The notes below the pieces were generated by a model. The model saw only the letters and a list, made by a program, of their open reading frames with translations, had not been told where the DNA came from and searched no databases. 53,049 bases of DNA from an uncultured Gemmiger sp. (GTDB lineage Bacteria; Bacillota; Clostridia; Oscillospirales; Ruminococcaceae), in contig CAKSUQ010000016.1 of the NCBI GenBank assembly GCA_934502625.1, positions 1 to 53,049 of the forward strand, read 5' to 3'. Positions 24,847 through 33,183 of the stretch are shown in pieces. A program made the position numbers and the translations under genes. Positions within the stretch are counted from its first letter, which is position 1; every line of letters starts with the position of its first letter.

Positions 24847-25983
24847 ATGTCCACTACCTGCATCAATTTTACAAAAAAATGCGGCGGCTGCCCGCTGCTG
24901 GCGCTGCCCTACCGTGAGCAGCTCGCAAAAAAGCAGGCGCGCCTGCAGGAGCTGCTGGGCGGCTTCGCCCCGGTCAAGGCCGTGCAGGGCATGGCCGAGC
25001 CGTTCCACTACCGCAATAAGGCTATCGCCAGCTTCGCGATGCAGCGCGGGAAGCTCGTCTGCGGCCTCTACGCCGAGGGCACGCACACCGTCCTGCCCGG
25101 CGCGGACTGCCTGCTGCAGGAGGACATTCTGAACCAAACGCTGGCCGCCGTTCTCGACGCCGCCCGCGCCTGCCGCTGGACGGCCTACGACGAGGATCGC
25201 GGCACGGGGCTGCTGCGCCATGTCGTGCTGCGCAGTTCCGGCAACGGCAAGGTGCTCGTTACCCTCGTCACGCCCGGCGCAGAACTGCCCGGCAGCAAGA
25301 ATTTCTGCGCCGCCTTGCGCAAAAAAGCGCCGTGGGTCGTCAGTGTTGTGCAGAATGTCAACCCCACCCGTTCCAGCGCCGTGCTGGGAAACCGCGAAAA
25401 AACGCTGTACGGCGCGGGTTTTGTGCTGGATACGCTGTGCGGCTTGCAGTTTGCAATCTCGTCGCGCAGCTTTTACCAAGTGAACCGCGCCCAGACCGAG
25501 GTGCTGTATAAAAAGGCGCTGGAGCTGGCGAAGCTGACCGGCCGCGAGACCGTCGTTGACGCCTACTGCGGTATCGGCACGATCGGCCTCTGCGCCGCGC
25601 CCCACGCCAAGCAGGTCATCGGCGTCGAGCGCAACCCCGCTGCCGTCAAGGACGCTGCCGCCAACGCCCGCCGCAACAAAATTGCAAATGCCAATTTTGT
25701 CTGCGCCGACGCGACCGAATGGATGATGGCCGCTGCAGGCGAAGGGCTGCGCCCCGACGTCGTCTTCCTCGACCCGCCCCGCGCGGGCAGCACGCCGGAG
25801 TGCATTGCCGCCGTGAACAAGATGAAGCCGCGCCGTGTTGTCTATGTTAGCTGCGACCCGGAGACCCTCGCCCGCGACGTCGCTGCCTTCGCCCGCCTGG
25901 GCTGGCGCGCCGCCAAATTCTGCCCCGTCGATCTCTTCCCCCAAACCCGCCATGTGGAGACGGTATGCTTGCTGGTGAAATAA
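24847..25983 (+). CDS. rlmD: 23S rRNA (uracil-C5)-methyltransferase, RlmD/RlmCD type
   Basis: A 378-residue RumA-family enzyme that methylates uracil C5 in 23S rRNA with S-adenosylmethionine. The N-terminal cluster cysteines are C5, C12 and C15 (KKCGGCPLL). The methyltransferase core has VVDAYCGIGTIGLCAA, VFLDPPRAG and the catalytic cysteine in YVSCDPETLARD. The N-terminal TRAM domain found in most relatives (about 450 residues) is missing. Whether it is the U747, U1939 or dual enzyme cannot be read from the sequence. Confidence 0.88.
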   Translation: MSTTCINFTKKCGGCPLLALPYREQLAKKQARLQELLGGFAPVKAVQGMAEPFHYRNKAIASFAMQRGKLVCGLYAEGTHTVLPGADCLLQEDILNQTLAAVLDAARACRWTAYDEDRGTGLLRHVVLRSSGNGKVLVTLVTPGAELPGSKNFCAALRKKAPWVVSVVQNVNPTRSSAVLGNREKTLYGAGFVLDTLCGLQFAISSRSFYQVNRAQTEVLYKKALELAKLTGRETVVDAYCGIGTIGLCAAPHAKQVIGVERNPAAVKDAAANARRNKIANANFVCADATEWMMAAAGEGLRPDVVFLDPPRAGSTPECIAAVNKMKPRRVVYVSCDPETLARDVAAFARLGWRAAKFCPVDLFPQTRHVETVCLLVK

Positions 25984-25999
25984 AACAAGAGGCATAGAA

Positions 26000-26359
26000 A
26001 TGGCTGTCTGTGGAATCTATAGTCAAAAACCAGGCTTCAAGAAAATCATGATAAAAGGCGGAAATTATCTTTGCTTTGATTGTGTGCGCGCTGCTGGCTT
26101 TCACCCAGTAACATGGATGAGCAACATGAAAACAAGCCTTAGGGAAGTACCAGCATGGATTGACAGTAGTGAACCGCTGGATTTTTCTGATATGATTGTC
26201 ACGCAGCCGATTGGAAATATCTTTATGGTGGATGAACGGCATGGCTTGTGGTATGCACAAGATCAATTTGGCCTGCATAAGGGTGCAGTTCACCGCTTTG
26301 AAGATATTGTGGATTATGAGCCGTCCGGAAGGAGATGCCCACCATGTTCTGCCAACTGA
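26000..26359 (+). CDS. Damaged DUF4428-like zinc-ribbon protein
   Basis: A 119-codon frame. The start MAVCGIYSQKPGFKK and NYLCFDCVRAAGF look like the two halves of a DUF4428 zinc ribbon, but the first C-x2-C has become C-x2-Y. The middle and end (IGNIFMVDERHGLWYAQDQ and AVHRFEDIVDYE) fit the conserved C-terminal strand block of that family. The last dozen codons run through the ribosome site of the next gene, out of its frame, so the natural end is lost. Its A/T-rich codons differ from both neighbours. Probably transferred and decaying. Confidence 0.5.
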   Translation: MAVCGIYSQKPGFKKIMIKGGNYLCFDCVRAAGFHPVTWMSNMKTSLREVPAWIDSSEPLDFSDMIVTQPIGNIFMVDERHGLWYAQDQFGLHKGAVHRFEDIVDYEPSGRRCPPCSAN

Positions 26360-26835
26360 CCCCGGAGGAGGAAGTGCGGATGCACATTCTTCTAAAAGGC
26401 ATCGCGGATGACCCGAACGCGATGGAAATGCAGAAGTTCATCCAGCACGGCAGCGTGACAACCTACGAACACTGTATGCGTGTCACCCGCATCGCGTTCT
26501 GGCTGAACATCCATCTGCGCGCCCACGCCGACGAAGCCAGCCTTGTAAAGGGCGCGTTCCTGCACGATTTTTACCTGTACGACTGGCACAACTGCAGCAA
26601 CATAACCCACTGGCACGGCTTCAAGCACCCGCGCATTGCGCGCTACAACGCCGAAACGGTGTTTGATCTGACCGACAAGGAAAAGGACATCATCCAGAGC
26701 CACATGTGGCCGCTGACGCCCACCGACATCCCCCACAGCCGCGAGGCCGCGCTGGTCTGCATGGCAGACAAGATGTCGTCAAGCTACGAGACGGTGTTGG
26801 AGCGAAAAGCGAAACGCAAGGAAAATTCCAAATAA
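26344..26835 (+). CDS. HD-domain protein (probable phosphohydrolase)
   Basis: A 163-residue HD protein. The metal ligands are visible: H in TTYEHCMRVTRIAFWL, the HD pair in GAFLHDFYLYDW, and later histidines in HWHGFKHPR and IIQSHMWPL. Relatives hydrolyse nucleotides or phosphate esters; the substrate is not known. The ATG at 26344 lies nine bases after AAGGAG, so an in-frame ATG three codons earlier is rejected. It precedes tcdA by 17 bp and may be cotranscribed with it. Confidence 0.8.
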   Translation: MFCQLTPEEEVRMHILLKGIADDPNAMEMQKFIQHGSVTTYEHCMRVTRIAFWLNIHLRAHADEASLVKGAFLHDFYLYDWHNCSNITHWHGFKHPRIARYNAETVFDLTDKEKDIIQSHMWPLTPTDIPHSREAALVCMADKMSSSYETVLERKAKRKENSK

Positions 26836-26852
26836 ACAAAGGAGAATCCATC

Positions 26853-27596
26853 ATGCCCGATCAATACACCCGCACCCGTGCACAGCTTGGCTCGCCCGCG
26901 CTGGATGCCCTGCGCGCGGCACATGTGGCCGTGTTCGGCATCGGCGGCGTCGGCGGTCAGGCCGTCGAGGTGCTGGCGCGCAGCGGAGTAGGGGAGCTGA
27001 GCCTTTTCGACAGCGACACTGTCGCGCTCTCCAACCTGAACCGTCAGCTCGTGGCGCTGCATTCGACGCTCGGCCGGTACAAGGTTGACGCCATGGCCGC
27101 CCGCATCGCGGACATCGACCCCACCATCATCGTCCACGCAAACCGCATGTTCTACAACGCCGAGACTGCCCCCGACGTCGATCTTGCGCAGTTTGACTAC
27201 GTGCTGGACTGCATAGACACGGTCAGCGCAAAGCTGCTGCTGATCTGCCGCTGCAAAAAGGCCGATGTGCCGATTTTGTGCAGCATGGGGGCGGCCAACA
27301 AGCTCGACCCGACGGCGTTCAAGGTTACTGACATCGAGAAAACCGCCGTTGATCCCTTGGCAAAGGTCATCCGCATCGAGTGCCGCAAGCGCCGCTTGGG
27401 CAAGGTGAAGGTCGTCTTCTCGGAGGAGCAGCCCCTGCCGCCGCTGGAGGACGAGATCGAGGAAGCGCCCACCGCCGCGCGGCGCACCGTGCCCGCCAGC
27501 AACGCCTTTGTACCTGCCGCCTGTGGGCTGGTCTGCGGGTCGGAGGTCGTCAAGGACATCCTGCGCAAGGCGGGCGTCTATCGCGGCGCAAAATAA
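26853..27596 (+). CDS. tcdA: tRNA threonylcarbamoyladenosine dehydratase
   Basis: A 247-residue E1-like protein (ThiF/TcdA family), which forms cyclic t6A at position 37 of tRNAs using ATP. Seen: the Rossmann loop GIGGVGGQAVEVLARSGVGE, LSLFDSDTVALSNLNRQ with the ATP-binding arginine, DYVLDCIDTVSAKL, and a C-terminal CGLVCGSEVVKDI. The length is normal for TcdA. AAAGGAG precedes the ATG at 26853, and a long upstream in-frame extension is rejected. A terminator follows. Confidence 0.9.
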   Translation: MPDQYTRTRAQLGSPALDALRAAHVAVFGIGGVGGQAVEVLARSGVGELSLFDSDTVALSNLNRQLVALHSTLGRYKVDAMAARIADIDPTIIVHANRMFYNAETAPDVDLAQFDYVLDCIDTVSAKLLLICRCKKADVPILCSMGAANKLDPTAFKVTDIEKTAVDPLAKVIRIECRKRRLGKVKVVFSEEQPLPPLEDEIEEAPTAARRTVPASNAFVPAACGLVCGSEVVKDILRKAGVYRGAK

Positions 27597-27604
27597 TTTC
27601 TGTA

Positions 27605-27633
27605 CGTCCCGCTGGTACAAGGCGGGGCGTTTT
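27605..27633 (+). terminator. Terminator after tcdA
   Basis: CGTCCCGC pairs with GCGGGGCG (one G-U) around a 9-base loop, followed by TTTT. Confidence 0.7.
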
Positions 27634-27667
27634 GCATGAAAAAAGCGACTTTTGCCCCCGCTTCTTC

Positions 27668-27696
27668 TTGACATTTGTACGAATACAAAGTAAAAT
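27668..27696 (+). promoter_or_regulatory. rny promoter with palindromic spacer
   Basis: TTGACA (27668-27673), 17-bp spacer, TAAAAT (27691-27696). The spacer is the palindrome TTTGTA-CGAA-TACAAA (27674-27689), a possible operator. Confidence 0.8.
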
Positions 27697-27702
27697 TAGT
27701 AA

Positions 27703-27784
27703 TAGGAAATAAAGAGCCAAACGGCAGGCGCGCCCTGCGCGTGGCTCCTTAAAGGGTGTCGCCCACCGGGAACGCCGCTTTTTT
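27703..27784 (+). ncRNA. Structured rny leader with terminator-like hairpin
   Basis: From the predicted start, a first hairpin has GAGCC (27713-27717) pairing with GGCTC and an inner GGCAGG/CCCTGC. A second has AAAG-GGTG pairing with CGCC-g-CTTT (27751-27781), then T6. This is the layout of an attenuator or a short leader RNA. Another 160 bp of gene-free leader (27785-27945) follows with weaker hairpins. No known riboswitch class is recognised. Confidence 0.5.
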
Positions 27785-27945
27785 ACGATATTCAACGTCT
27801 TTTTGACGGTTCTGTGTATATTCTGCGTGCAGGGGCATTGTGCGCCTTTTTGGCCGACCTGCCGCGTTTCTTCCTGTAACAATATCATAAGTGAAGCGTC
27901 CCGCTGCGCGCATCCTCCTAGTTAATTCAAGGAGTGAAACCGACT

Positions 27946-29499
27946 ATGTCACCAATTTTGACCGTGGTGCTGGTTCTTGTTGCTGCCGCTGTTGCCGGGG
28001 CGCTTGGTTTTTACCTCGGCGCCGAAAACCGCAAGCGCACTGCCGAAGCCAAGATCGGCAGCGCTGAGGAGGAAGCCAAGCGCATCGTGAACGATGCCAT
28101 CAAGGCGGCCGAGCAGAAGCGCAAGGAAACCATCATCGAAGCGAAGGACGAAGCCTTCAAGCTGAAAAGCGACGCCGACAAGGAAATCAAAGACCGCCGT
28201 TCCGAGATCTCCCGTCAGGAGCGCCGCATCGACCAGAAAGAGGAAGCCCTCGACAAGCGTACCACTCAGATGGAGCGCAAGGAGGAGGACCTCAAGCGCC
28301 GCATGGAGACCGTAGAGGCGCGCCTTGACGAGCTGGAACAGCTTAAGCTGCGCCAGACCGAAAAGCTGGAAACCATCGCCGCCATGTCCAAGGAGGACGC
28401 CCGCGCCGTGCTGCTGAAGCAGGTCGACGACGAACTGACCCACGAGAAGGCGATGAAGATCAGCGCCTATCAGGCCAACATGAAGGACGAGTGCGATAAT
28501 CTCGCCCGCGATTTGATCGGGCAGGCCATCGCCCGCTGCGCGGCTGACGCCACGAGCGAGGCTACCGTCAGCGTTGTGCCGCTGCCCAGCGACGAGATGA
28601 AGGGACGCATCATCGGCCGCGAAGGCCGCAACATCCGCGCGCTGGAAACCGCCACGGGCTGCGACCTCATCATCGACGATACGCCGGAGGCCATCACGCT
28701 GTCCAGCTTCGACCAGACCCGCCGCGAGGTCGCCCGCATGGCGCTGGAGCGCCTGATCGCCGACGGCCGTATCCACCCCGCCCGCATCGAGGAGACTGTC
28801 GACAAGTGCCGCCGCGAGCTGGAAATTCAGATGAAGCGCGAGGGCGACAAGGCCGTCATGGAGCTGGGCATCCACAGCCTGCATCCCGATCTCGTCAAGC
28901 TCATCGGCCGCCTGAAGTACCGCACCAGCTTCGGCCAGAACGTGCTGAGCCATTCGCTGGAGGTCGCTTGGCTGGCCGGTTTGATGGCGGGCGAGTTGGG
29001 CGTCAATGTCCAGCTGGCGCGCCGCGCGGGTCTGCTGCATGACATCGGCAAGGCGCTCGACCACGAGATTGAGGGCAGCCATGTCCAGATCGGCGTTGAC
29101 ATCTGCAAGAAGTACCGCGAGAACCCGCAGGTCATCCACGCCATTGAGGCGCACCACGGCGACATCGAGCCGAAGACGACGCTGGCGTTCATCATTATGG
29201 CCGCCGACGCGATTTCCGCCGCCCGCCCCGGTGCCCGCCGCGAGAACATGGAGAGCTATATCAAGCGTCTGGAAACGCTGGAAGCGCTCTGCAACGGCTT
29301 CGAGGGCGTCGAGAGCTCCTACGCCGTGCAGGCTGGCCGCGAAGTGCGCATCCTCGTGCAGCCTGACAAGGTCGGCGACGACGAAGTCATCCTGCTGGCG
29401 CGCAATGTCGCCAAGAAGATCGAGAACGAGCTGGATTACCCCGGCCAAATCAAGGTCAGCGTCATCCGCGAGAGCCGCGCCACCGAGTACGCAAAGTAA
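27946..29499 (+). CDS. rny: Ribonuclease Y
   Basis: A 517-residue RNase Y, the membrane-bound endonuclease that starts mRNA decay in many Firmicutes. Order: one N-terminal membrane helix (about 5-22), a long charged coiled coil (about 30-200), a KH domain with [15 protein letters not shown], and an HD domain with [22 protein letters not shown] and IEAHHGD. The start ATG at 27946 is 11 bases after AAGGAG; a GTG that overlaps that site is rejected. Its long leader may allow control of its own mRNA. Confidence 0.97.
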   Translation: MSPILTVVLVLVAAAVAGALGFYLGAENRKRTAEAKIGSAEEEAKRIVNDAIKAAEQKRKETIIEAKDEAFKLKSDADKEIKDRRSEISRQERRIDQKEEALDKRTTQMERKEEDLKRRMETVEARLDELEQLKLRQTEKLETIAAMSKEDARAVLLKQVDDELTHEKAMKISAYQANMKDECDNLARDLIGQAIARCAADATSEATVSVVPLPSDEMKGRIIGREGRNIRALETATGCDLIIDDTPEAITLSSFDQTRREVARMALERLIADGRIHPARIEETVDKCRRELEIQMKREGDKAVMELGIHSLHPDLVKLIGRLKYRTSFGQNVLSHSLEVAWLAGLMAGELGVNVQLARRAGLLHDIGKALDHEIEGSHVQIGVDICKKYRENPQVIHAIEAHHGDIEPKTTLAFIIMAADAISAARPGARRENMESYIKRLETLEALCNGFEGVESSYAVQAGREVRILVQPDKVGDDEVILLARNVAKKIENELDYPGQIKVSVIRESRATEYAK

Positions 29500-29520
29500 A
29501 GTTCATAAGGCATACCATAA

Positions 29521-29555
29521 AACAGGCAGGCCGCCCGATGGGCGGCCTGCCTGTT
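29521..29555. terminator. Strong hairpin between converging genes
   Basis: A 16-bp perfect stem (AACAGGCAGGCCGCCC with its complement) and a GAT loop. Only short T-runs flank it, but it lies between the stops of rny and the Fic gene. Confidence 0.75.
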
Positions 29556-29559
29556 GCTG

Positions 29560-30444
29560 TTAATATTTGATTCTGAAATAGTCCAGATATACCTTGAATC
29601 TGTCCTGCGCGGTGAGGCAGGTATCCAGCAGATACCCACGCTCGTTGTTCCACTCGTGCAGCCCGCGATAGTAGAACATCTTCAAGTCATCCTCAATAAT
29701 GAACGGTACAATATTATTTTTTAAGCATTCCTTGAAAAGCAGCAGCCGCCCCACGCGGCCGTTTCCGTCCTGAAAGGGGTGGATGCACTCAAAATCATGG
29801 TGAAACGCCACGATTTGTTCAAGTGAATGGGATTTAGCGGCATTATACGCGGTCAGCAGCGCCTGCATCTGCGCCGCGACTTCCTCCGGTGCGGCGGTAT
29901 CTCGCCCGCCGACCTCGTTCGGAGCGCGCTTGTATTCCCCGACGGCAAACCAGGCTTTCCTTGAGTCGCTGGTGCCGTTCTTCAGCGTAAAATGCAGCCG
30001 CTTGATGAAACTCTCCGACAAGAGCGCCATGGCATTTTCAATAATTATATCGATGCAACGAAAATGATTGGCTGTTTCTAGAACATCGTCCACATTTACC
30101 GCGCCGTTTTCAAAGCCGATCGTATTCGTCTCGTAAATGTAGCGCGTCTGGTCGTGGGTCAGGCGGCTGCCCTCGATATGGTTGGAATTGTACGTTAGGT
30201 CGATTTGAACCTTGTGGTAGATGCCGCCCTTCCGCTGCTGCTTTTTTTCCTCTTGCAGAACCGCCAGAAGTGCGTTTTCCGGTTTGGCGTTCACGCGCTT
30301 CGGCTTTTCGGCGTCCACCGGAATCTTCCAAGTCTTACCGGCAAGAACTGCATTCGGAATTTTGCCGATAGCACAGTAGTTCCGCACCGAGCGCTCCGAT
30401 AAGCTCCATTTTTTTGCCGCCTCTGCGACGGAAATGTAGTCCAT
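29560..30444 (-). CDS. Fic-domain protein with N-terminal DNA-binding domain
   Basis: A 294-residue protein. Residues 1-45 form a MerR/excisionase-type helix-turn-helix (YISVAEAAKKWSLSERSVRN). The inhibitory motif SNHIEG (S87, E91, G92) matches S/T-x3-E-G/N of self-inhibited Fic proteins. The catalytic motif HPFQDGNGRVGR at 222-233 is complete, so transfer of AMP to a target hydroxyl is expected when inhibition is released. AAGGAGGGG precedes the ATG. The promoter carries a 13-bp inverted repeat that its own DNA-binding domain may recognise. Confidence 0.92.
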   Translation of the reverse strand: MDYISVAEAAKKWSLSERSVRNYCAIGKIPNAVLAGKTWKIPVDAEKPKRVNAKPENALLAVLQEEKKQQRKGGIYHKVQIDLTYNSNHIEGSRLTHDQTRYIYETNTIGFENGAVNVDDVLETANHFRCIDIIIENAMALLSESFIKRLHFTLKNGTSDSRKAWFAVGEYKRAPNEVGGRDTAAPEEVAAQMQALLTAYNAAKSHSLEQIVAFHHDFECIHPFQDGNGRVGRLLLFKECLKNNIVPFIIEDDLKMFYYRGLHEWNNERGYLLDTCLTAQDRFKVYLDYFRIKY

Positions 30445-30466
30445 GGCAGCCCCTCCTTACGCTATT

Positions 30467-30523
30467 AGTATAGCACGTTATCGGCAAAAAGTCAAAATCC
30501 AAATATGTTGTTTTTGCCGATAA
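30467..30523 (-). promoter_or_regulatory. Fic gene promoter with 13-bp inverted repeat
   Basis: Minus strand: TTGACT (30490-30495), 17-bp spacer, TATACT (30467-30472). TTATCGGCAAAAA (30478-30490) and its exact inverted copy (30511-30523) flank the -35 at a 33-bp spacing, about three helical turns. Confidence 0.9.
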
Positions 30524-30536
30524 ATCCGCGTCCACG

Positions 30537-30576
30537 TAAAAAAATCCGCCTTCACGGTTTCCCATAAAGGCGGATT
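30537..30576 (-). terminator. nrdD terminator
   Basis: AAATCCGCCTT pairs with AAGGCGGATTT; followed on the minus strand by TTTT. It lies 17 bp after the nrdD stop. Confidence 0.92.
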
Positions 30577-30592
30577 TCTCATACTCACAAAA

Positions 30593-32770
30593 TCACAGGT
30601 GCAGCACTCTATCCTTGATCTCGGCCGTTCTTCCTTGGTTCCAGAACTGGGTGCCGATGTAGCCGCAGGTGCGGCGGGCGACGTTCAGCTTGTTCTGGTC
30701 GCGGTTGTGGCACTTGGGGCATTCCCAAACCAGCTTGCCGTCCTCCTGCACGATCTGGATCTCGCCGTCGTAGCCGCAGACCTGACAGTAATCGCTCTTG
30801 GTGTTCAGCTCGGCGTACATGATGTTCTCGTAGATGAACTGCATGACCTTGATGACCGCTTCGAGGTTGTCCTGCATGTTGGGCACCTCAACATAGCTGA
30901 TTGCGCCGCCCGGCGAGAGCTTCTGGAACTCACTCTCAAACTTCAGCTTCGTGAAGGCGTCGATCTGTTCGGTCACGTGGACATGGTAGGAATTCGTGAT
31001 ATAGTTGCGGTCGGTAATGCCCGGCACCACGCCAAAGCGCTTCTGCAGGCACTTGGCGAACTTGTAGGTCGTGGATTCCAGCGGTGTGCCGTACAGGCTG
31101 AAATCGATGTTGTGCTGGTTCTTCCACTTCGTACAGGCGTCGTTCATGTGCTGCATGACATTCAGCGCGAAGGGCTTCGCGACGGGGTCGGTGTGGCTCT
31201 TGCCGGTCATATACTTGCAGCACTCATACAGACCCGCGTAGCCGAGGCTGATGGTGGAATAGCCGCCGTAGAGCAGCTTGTCGATGGGCTCGCCCTTCTT
31301 CAGGCGCGCCAGCGCACCGTACTGCCACAGAATCGGCGCGGCGTCACTCAGCGTGCCCTTCAGGCGGTTGTGGCGGCACATCAATGCCTTGTGGCACAGC
31401 TCCAGACGCTCGTCGAAAATCTGCCAGAACTTATCGAAATCGCCGCCGCTGGACAGCGCAACGTCCACCAGATTGATGGTGACAACGCCCTGATTGAAGC
31501 GGCCGTAATACTTCGGCTTGCCGTTCTCGTCGATGTAGGGCGTCAGGAAGCTGCGGCAGCCCATGCAGGTGAAGCAGTGGCCTTCGCCGTTGGCGTCGAC
31601 CTTGTACTCCAGCATCTTTTTCTCGCTGATATAGTCGGGCACCATCCGCTTGGCGGTACACTTGGCAGCGAGCTTCGTCAGGTAGTAGTAGGGCTGACCC
31701 TCGTAGATGTTGTCGTTCTCCAGCACGTAGATCAGCTTGGGGAAGGCGGGGGTGATCCAGACGCCGGCCTCGTTCTTGACGCCCTGATAGCGCTGGCGCA
31801 GCATTTCCTCGATGACGATGGCAAGGTCGGACTTAAGGCGCTGGTTGTCACCGGCCTCGTTCAGGTACATGAACACCGTGATGAACGGTGCCTGACCGTT
31901 AGTCGTCATCAGGGTGACGACCTGATACTGGATGGTCTGCACGCCGCGCTTGATTTCCTCGCGCAGGCGCTTTTCAACGATGTCAGAAACTTTTCCCTCG
32001 CCGGGGTCGATGCCCAGTTCCTTCATCTCGGCCTCGACGTCGCGGCGGATCTTCTTGCGGCTGACGTCGACAAAGGGGGCAAGGTGGGTCAAGCTGATGC
32101 TCTGGCCGCCGTACTGGCTGGACGCGACCTGCGCGATGATCTGGGTGGCAATGTTGCAGGCGGTGGAGAAGGAGTGCGGCTTTTCAATCAAAGTGCCCGA
32201 AATGACGGTGCCGTTCTGCAGCATATCGTCAAGGTTGACGAGGTCGCAGTTGTGCATGTGCTGGGCGTAGTAGTCTGCGTCATGGAAGTGGATGATGCCT
32301 TCCTCGTGCGCCTTGACGATCTCCGGGGGCAGCAGCATGCGCATCGTCAGGTCCTTACTGACCTCACCGGCCATATAGTCGCGCTGGACGCTGTTGACGG
32401 TTGGATTTTTGTTGGAGTTCTCCTGCTTGACTTCCTCGTTGTTGCACTCGATGAGGGAGAGGATCTTGTCGTCGGTGGTGTTGTGGGTGCGCTTGAGGCT
32501 CTGCACGTAGCGGTAGGTGATATACTTGCGGGCAACCTCATACGCGCCAGTCGCCATGATGGCGTCCTCGACGATGTCCTGAATTTCTTCAACGTTCATC
32601 GCATGGCCGCGGGCGTAGCAGACCTCCTGCACATGGTCGCTGATCTCGATGATCTGCTGCTTCGTCAAGCGCTGTGCCTCCGGCACGACCTTGTTGGCCT
32701 TGGAGATGGCCGAAATGATTTTTGTGATGTCAAAGACAGCCTCGCTGCCGTTGCGCTTGATGATCTTCAT
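30593..32770 (-). CDS. nrdD: Anaerobic ribonucleoside-triphosphate reductase
   Basis: A 725-residue class III reductase that makes deoxyribonucleotides without oxygen by a glycyl radical. The N-terminus is an ATP-cone (MKIIKRNGSEAVFD to about 95), the allosteric site. Near the C-terminus are the zinc ligands CQVCG and CPKC, and the radical site RRTCGYIG with G703. It needs the activase NrdG, which here is encoded divergently rather than downstream. A candidate NrdR site lies upstream of its promoter. Confidence 0.97.
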   Translation of the reverse strand: MKIIKRNGSEAVFDITKIISAISKANKVVPEAQRLTKQQIIEISDHVQEVCYARGHAMNVEEIQDIVEDAIMATGAYEVARKYITYRYVQSLKRTHNTTDDKILSLIECNNEEVKQENSNKNPTVNSVQRDYMAGEVSKDLTMRMLLPPEIVKAHEEGIIHFHDADYYAQHMHNCDLVNLDDMLQNGTVISGTLIEKPHSFSTACNIATQIIAQVASSQYGGQSISLTHLAPFVDVSRKKIRRDVEAEMKELGIDPGEGKVSDIVEKRLREEIKRGVQTIQYQVVTLMTTNGQAPFITVFMYLNEAGDNQRLKSDLAIVIEEMLRQRYQGVKNEAGVWITPAFPKLIYVLENDNIYEGQPYYYLTKLAAKCTAKRMVPDYISEKKMLEYKVDANGEGHCFTCMGCRSFLTPYIDENGKPKYYGRFNQGVVTINLVDVALSSGGDFDKFWQIFDERLELCHKALMCRHNRLKGTLSDAAPILWQYGALARLKKGEPIDKLLYGGYSTISLGYAGLYECCKYMTGKSHTDPVAKPFALNVMQHMNDACTKWKNQHNIDFSLYGTPLESTTYKFAKCLQKRFGVVPGITDRNYITNSYHVHVTEQIDAFTKLKFESEFQKLSPGGAISYVEVPNMQDNLEAVIKVMQFIYENIMYAELNTKSDYCQVCGYDGEIQIVQEDGKLVWECPKCHNRDQNKLNVARRTCGYIGTQFWNQGRTAEIKDRVLHL

Positions 32771-32874
32771 GGGTGACTCCTCTTTCGCAAAAATAGATGC
32801 CGCATATAAATACGCCCTGTATAAACCGCAGGATGTATGTCAAACTGTACAAAGCTCGTTTTGCGAGCAAGATT

Positions 32875-32957
32875 ATCATACCGCACTGCTCCGAAAAAGT
32901 CAATGCACAAAACCACAAGATATTGTGCCAGGTTGCCGTGCGGGAACAAAATGTTCC
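32875..32957 (-). promoter_or_regulatory. nrdD promoter with candidate NrdR box
   Basis: Minus strand: TTGACT (32898-32903), 17-bp spacer, TATGAT (32875-32880). CACAA-TATC-TTGTG (32914-32927) lies 11 bp upstream of the -35 and matches the NrdR box core. A second palindrome, GGAACA-TTT-TGTTCC, lies about 30 bp further away (32943-32957), close to the spacing of tandem NrdR boxes though its sequence fits poorly. The leader holds GCTCG/CGAGC. Confidence 0.75.
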
Positions 32958-33086
32958 GTTTTCGTCGCTTCAACGTCCAAAATGCACCCTGCCAAAAATA
33001 GCGTTGAAATTTTAGCTATTTTGAGCGCTTCCGCCAGAGTGTACGATGCAGCGTAATAATTTTGACTATCTCGCGCCCGCGCCCCC

Positions 33087-33115
33087 TTGCAGGATGGCGG
33101 CAAAGCTGGTATACT
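33087..33115 (+). promoter_or_regulatory. nrdG promoter
   Basis: TTGCAG (33087-33092), 17-bp spacer, TATACT (33110-33115). Downstream are the hairpin TTGGGGC/GCCCCAA (33126-33142) and ACACAAGATATAG, a weak NrdR-like half site. Confidence 0.8.
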
Positions 33116-33183
33116 AGGGAAGGTCTTGGGGCAGTGCCCCAACCAAAACACAAGATATAGGCACCGCCGACAGGAGAATCACC

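Noticed and set aside
27703..27784. Known riboswitch (for example ZTP or c-di-GMP) before rny
   Set aside because: The conserved core bases of those classes are not present in the right order.
27949..29448. 499-codon minus-strand frame over rny
   Set aside because: Antisense shadow of RNase Y with no domain and no ribosome site.
30599..32776. 725-codon plus-strand frame covering nrdD
   Set aside because: It is the antisense shadow of nrdD, caused by the GC-rich codon pattern; nrdD has all family motifs.
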